Under the pieces are notes generated by a model. That model saw nothing but the letters and a program-made list of their open reading frames with translations. It was not told where the DNA came from and did not search any database. From an uncultured Oscillospiraceae bacterium (GTDB taxonomy: Bacteria; Bacillota; Clostridia; Oscillospirales; Oscillospiraceae), in NCBI GenBank assembly GCA_905233785.1, contig CAJOCV010000039.1, forward strand, positions 16,437-26,272: a stretch of 9,836 nucleotides of DNA, read 5' to 3'. The translations under genes were made by a program, and so were the position numbers. Positions 8,057-9,836 of this stretch are shown one piece after another. The first letter of the stretch is position 1; each line of letters starts with the position of its first letter.

Positions 8057-8118
8057 ATGAACGGCACCCCGTTTGTTAGGCAGAAAAGTATCCTGCCAAC
8101 AAACGGGGTGTTGTTCAT
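8057..8118 (-). terminator. 26-bp stem-loop, intrinsic terminator for the minus-strand flavodoxin operon
   Basis: ATGAAC/GTTCAT, two G-T wobbles, a 13-bp arm (CACCCCGTTTGTT with its exact complement at 8098-8110), one bulged A (8078) and GGCAG/CTGCC form a 26-bp stem around a 9-nt loop (8084-8092). On the minus strand a T5 run (8057-8053) follows directly, as in intrinsic terminators. On the plus strand the stem lies 37 nt after the oppA stop and is followed by AATTAAAT rather than a T run, so termination in that direction is less sure. The stem is much longer than termination requires. Confidence 0.7.
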
Positions 8119-8124
8119 AATTAA

Positions 8125-8204
8125 ATCCCCGCGCGCATGAAATGCGCGCATGCGAAACGCTGTTTCGCATGAAAAACACAGAATAATCTGTGTTTTTCGG
8201 GGAT
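8125..8204. other. 80-nt perfect four-way-junction (cloverleaf/cruciform) sequence
   Basis: Four helices abut with no unpaired base between them. The closing helix is ATCCCC (8125-8130) with GGGGAT (8199-8204). Helix 2 is GCGCGCAT (8131-8138) with 8142-8149, loop GAA. Helix 3 is ATGCGAAAC (8150-8158) with 8162-8170, loop GCT. Helix 4 is GAAAAACACAGA (8171-8182) with 8187-8198, loop ATAA. All 35 pairs are Watson-Crick. It could be a structured RNA in the 3' region of either flanking operon, a DNA cruciform, or one copy of a dispersed palindromic element. I know no named RNA family with this exact layout and cannot search for one here. Confidence 0.75.
8171..8198. terminator. Possible bidirectional intrinsic terminator (helix 4 of the junction)
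   Basis: The inner stem CACAGA/TCTGTG with loop ATAA is flanked by A5 on the left and T5 on the right, so on either strand a short hairpin is followed by a U run. It lies between convergent genes, downstream of oppA (plus) and of the flavodoxin (minus), where a shared terminator is expected. The stem is modest in GC content. Confidence 0.5.
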
Positions 8205-8249
8205 ACCGTTGCAACGTCGTAAGGCGCCGTGAAAGCTTACCGAGGCAGA

Positions 8250-8305
8250 TTTGCGTCAGGCGAGGCGGCGCCGCGTTTTCCACGGTTTTGCCTGAGCGCC
8301 GCAAA
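8250..8305. other. GC-rich imperfect stem downstream of the flavodoxin gene
   Basis: TTTGCG (8250-8255) and TCAGGC (8256-8261) pair with CGCAAA (8300-8305) and GCCTGA (8290-8295), leaving a 4-nt bulge (8296-8299). The enclosed part contains the palindrome GCGGCGCCGC (8265-8274). On the minus strand this is the first structure after the flavodoxin stop. The rest of 8205-8249 holds only two small palindromes, CGTTGCAACG (8207-8216) and GGCGCC (8223-8228). Function is unknown. Confidence 0.35.
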
Positions 8306-8314
8306 AGCTCCGCT

Positions 8315-8794
8315 TTACGCAAGTTTCAGGGCGGAAATCCAATCTTTGAGTTCGCTCTCACCCGTCCGCGCGGAGAAACGCTTACCGGGCAGCACCTTCG
8401 CCCCCCTTGCCAGCTTCCCGATGCGTGCCTGACCCTCGCCAAGCTGACTGCCTCCGGATGTGAAGAACGGAACGATCGTCTTCCCGGTAAAGTCATACGC
8501 ATCCAGAAAGCTGTCAATGATGCTCGGTTCCCGATACCACCAGATCGGAAAGCCGAGAAAGATCACATCCGCGTCCGTTACAGGAGCGGCAGTATCGGAC
8601 AACGCAGGACGGCAGCTCGTATCCTGCATTTCCACCGTGCTGCGAGCCTTCTTGTCCATCCAGTTCAGGTCGCGTCTTTCATAAGGCACGGCAGGTTTGA
8701 TTTCATAAAGCGCGGCCTGCGCCGCCAAAGCGAGATTGTTCGCCAGCTTCGCCGTGCTGCCGCTGGCCGAAAAATAAGCTACCAGTTTACGCAT
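8315..8794 (-). CDS. Flavodoxin family protein
   Basis: This is a small soluble FMN-binding electron carrier of 159 residues, the usual flavodoxin size. The N-terminal strand and phosphate loop read LVAYFSASGSTAKLA (4-18), which holds the FMN phosphate. DADVIFLGFPIWWY (74-87) is the second FMN-contacting region and IVPFFTSGGSQLG (107-119) the third; this resembles the flavodoxins often annotated as NAD(P)H-dependent oxidoreductase or flavodoxin-like fold proteins in Clostridia. Two ATGs are in frame, at 8800 and 8794. AGGAG lies only 3 nt before the first but 9 nt before the second, so 8794 is chosen. The upstream gene's TAA merges into this ribosome site (TAAAAGGAG), giving translational coupling. 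The partner enzyme is unknown; pairing with a cupin protein suggests redox or small-molecule detoxification. Confidence 0.9.
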   Translation of the reverse strand: MRKLVAYFSASGSTAKLANNLALAAQAALYEIKPAVPYERRDLNWMDKKARSTVEMQDTSCRPALSDTAAPVTDADVIFLGFPIWWYREPSIIDSFLDAYDFTGKTIVPFFTSGGSQLGEGQARIGKLARGAKVLPGKRFSARTGESELKDWISALKLA

Positions 8795-8809
8795 GTGCAT
8801 GCTCTCCTT

Positions 8810-9565
8810 TTATTTCAATTTGTTATAAACCTCGTCAGAGACCGGCTCCAGCCACTCATTGGCGCTGTTTTCTCCACTGACCTCAACGGCAAGATGAGAA
8901 AACCAGCTATCGGAAGCCGCGCCGTGCCAATGCTTGATCTCTGCCGGAATATTGACCACAGTCCCCGGCGTCATCGGGACTGCTTCCTTGCCCCATTCCT
9001 GATACCAGCCACGACCGCCCACACAAATGAGCACCTGTCCGCCGCCGGACGCGGCGTGATGGATATGCCAGTTGTTACGGCAGCCCGGCTCAAAGGTCAC
9101 GTTGAACACAGGCACCTGCTCGGTGGAGACGGGAGCCAGATAGCTTCGCCCCACAAAAAAACGGCCATATGGATTTTCTTCCCCAATGGGAAAGAAAATG
9201 CTGTTCTGATAGGCTTCTTTTTCACTTTGTACAGGGATTTCCTCGCTCCAGATTTCCTTTGCCATGCGAAAAACCGCCCAGCCCTTAGGCCAGCCCACAT
9301 ACATGGCTGCGTGAGTAATGATGGCTGCGATCTCTTCTTTTTTTACGCCGTTCTTTTTCGCATTCTGCAGATGATAGCCCAGGGACGCGTCCGTGATTCC
9401 GGAGGCCATCAGCGACACCACAGTGATGATGCACTTGGTCTTGATGTCAATTGCCTCCTCGTTCCATACCTCGCCGAACAACACGTCATCGTTCAAATGG
9501 GCGAACATCGGCGCGAAGGCTCCGAGCTGATCCCGGCCGGCAGTCTGTGTGATTTTTTCGTTCAT
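8810..9565 (-). CDS. Carboxymuconolactone decarboxylase-like / cupin fusion protein
   Basis: This is a two-domain protein of 251 residues. Residues about 25-110 are an AhpD/CMD-type helical domain (CIITVVSLMASG, LGYHLQNAKKNGVKKEEI and YVGWPKGWAVF are typical). Residues about 150-230 are a small cupin barrel with metal-ligand-like WHIHH (H167, H169) and PAEIKHWHG (H212). The CxxC of the AhpD peroxidase family is absent: the equivalent stretch, four residues before H65, reads TDAS, so AhpD-type peroxidase activity is not expected. The usual cupin glutamate after HxH is also missing (AASGGGQ). Similar fusions occur widely in Clostridia with no settled reaction. AGGAG precedes the ATG by 10 nt. 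It is co-transcribed with the flavodoxin. No confident promoter was found upstream. Confidence 0.85.
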   Translation of the reverse strand: MNEKITQTAGRDQLGAFAPMFAHLNDDVLFGEVWNEEAIDIKTKCIITVVSLMASGITDASLGYHLQNAKKNGVKKEEIAAIITHAAMYVGWPKGWAVFRMAKEIWSEEIPVQSEKEAYQNSIFFPIGEENPYGRFFVGRSYLAPVSTEQVPVFNVTFEPGCRNNWHIHHAASGGGQVLICVGGRGWYQEWGKEAVPMTPGTVVNIPAEIKHWHGAASDSWFSHLAVEVSGENSANEWLEPVSDEVYNKLK

Positions 9566-9580
9566 ACTTTTGCTGCTCCT

Positions 9581-9652
9581 TTATCGTTTAGAAATCGTCT
9601 GCGTCGCCTCCCGGAAAACCCGCGCCCTGATTTCGTCGCTTTTTCTTGCCAT
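9581..9652 (-). pseudogene. Possible remnant of a TetR-type regulator start, or a leader ORF
   Basis: A 23-codon ORF begins MARKSDEIRARVFREATQ and ends with TISKR at TAA (9583-9581). This resembles the first residues of TetR/AcrR repressors (basic start, then a helix leading to the helix-turn-helix), but it stops before the DNA-binding part. Its TAA overlaps the AAAGGAG of the fusion gene. No clear ribosome site precedes it. It may be a decayed regulator gene, a coupled leader peptide or chance; similarity over so few residues is weak. Confidence 0.25.
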
Positions 9653-9715
9653 ACACAATGGATTTCAGCAAATAAGCGCCATCATCAGAACACAAATATT
9701 CTCGGTTTTTTTGCC

Positions 9716-9771
9716 GATTGAATCATCGCTTAAGAAACGTAACGATTCCGTCTTGCGTGGCTTTGGGGGAG
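9716..9771 (-). repeat. Right copy of the inverted repeat shared by both window ends
   Basis: Read on the minus strand, 9771-9739 repeats 11-43 with one mismatch, and 9730-9716 repeats 59-72 after a shorter gap. On the minus strand an open frame enters from the window edge (9836) and stops inside this copy at 9723-9725, after PKATQDGIVTFLKR; in the left copy the equivalent frame reads PKATQD and then stops at 31-33. Whether any of this is protein-coding is unclear. Confidence 0.75.
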
Positions 9772-9836
9772 CTCATACTAAGTCTCAATAGAACGGTTTG
9801 AAATCTTCCGGCCAGATTTGCGCCATACTGCGTTGC

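Noticed and set aside
6188..8179. A 663-codon open frame on the minus strand opposite oppA
   Set aside because: It is in exact codon register with oppA and is open only because oppA uses no TTA, CTA or TCA codons. Its translation has no recognisable domain, whereas oppA is clear.
8044..8322. A 92-codon minus-strand ORF through the hairpin region
   Set aside because: It is made mostly of the inverted-repeat arms, and its translation mirrors the palindromes rather than a protein fold.
8150..9721. A 523-codon plus-strand open frame opposite the flavodoxin and CMD/cupin genes
   Set aside because: It is a shadow of two clear minus-strand genes and starts inside the hairpin array; its composition is unlike a real protein.
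11..9771. The window as a complete transposon with terminal inverted repeats
   Set aside because: There is no transposase or recombinase inside, no target-site duplication beside the repeats, and the contents are ordinary chromosomal operons.
9723..9836. An open minus-strand frame entering from the right window edge, 37 codons then a stop
   Set aside because: No family is recognised, it is cut by the window edge, and it overlaps the inverted repeat. It could be the end of a real gene, but this cannot be supported.

Overview
The window reads as chromosomal DNA of a fairly GC-rich Firmicute, most likely a gut-type Clostridia (Oscillospiraceae-like). This is inferred from strong AAGGAGG-type ribosome sites, protein style and codon use; no taxonomic marker is present. 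Nothing in it looks like phage, plasmid replication or CRISPR, and there is no tRNA or rRNA.

Layout. (1) 137-1672, minus strand: a two-gene ABC exporter of the teichoic-acid/O-polysaccharide class (permease, then ATPase), with a good sigma-A-type promoter at 1801-1829. (2) 1673-2161: a divergent intergenic region holding that promoter, a perfect GC-rich palindrome in the exporter leader, and a plus-strand promoter at 2057-2085. (3) 2162-8020, plus strand: an oligopeptide importer operon in the order oppB-oppC-oppD-oppF-oppA. oppF is broken: about 28-31 nt are missing just before the Q-loop and the reading frame shifts. (4) 8021-8314: the convergent gap between oppA and the minus-strand genes. 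It holds a 26-bp stem-loop and then an 80-nt segment that folds exactly into a four-way junction of perfect helices. (5) 8315-9565, minus strand: a coupled pair, a carboxymuconolactone-decarboxylase-like/cupin fusion followed by a flavodoxin. A 23-codon ORF just upstream resembles the start of a TetR-type regulator. (6) Both window ends carry the same sequence in inverted orientation (about 11-72 and 9716-9771; a 33-bp core with one mismatch).

How the genes work together. OppA captures extracellular peptides, OppB and OppC form the channel, and OppD and OppF hydrolyse ATP. With OppF disrupted the importer is probably impaired unless the lesion is a sequence error or another ATPase substitutes. 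The polysaccharide exporter and the flavodoxin/cupin pair are separate transcription units. The most unusual features are the structured convergent gap (8057-8204), the end-to-end inverted repeats and the oppF lesion. No wholly new protein system is evident.
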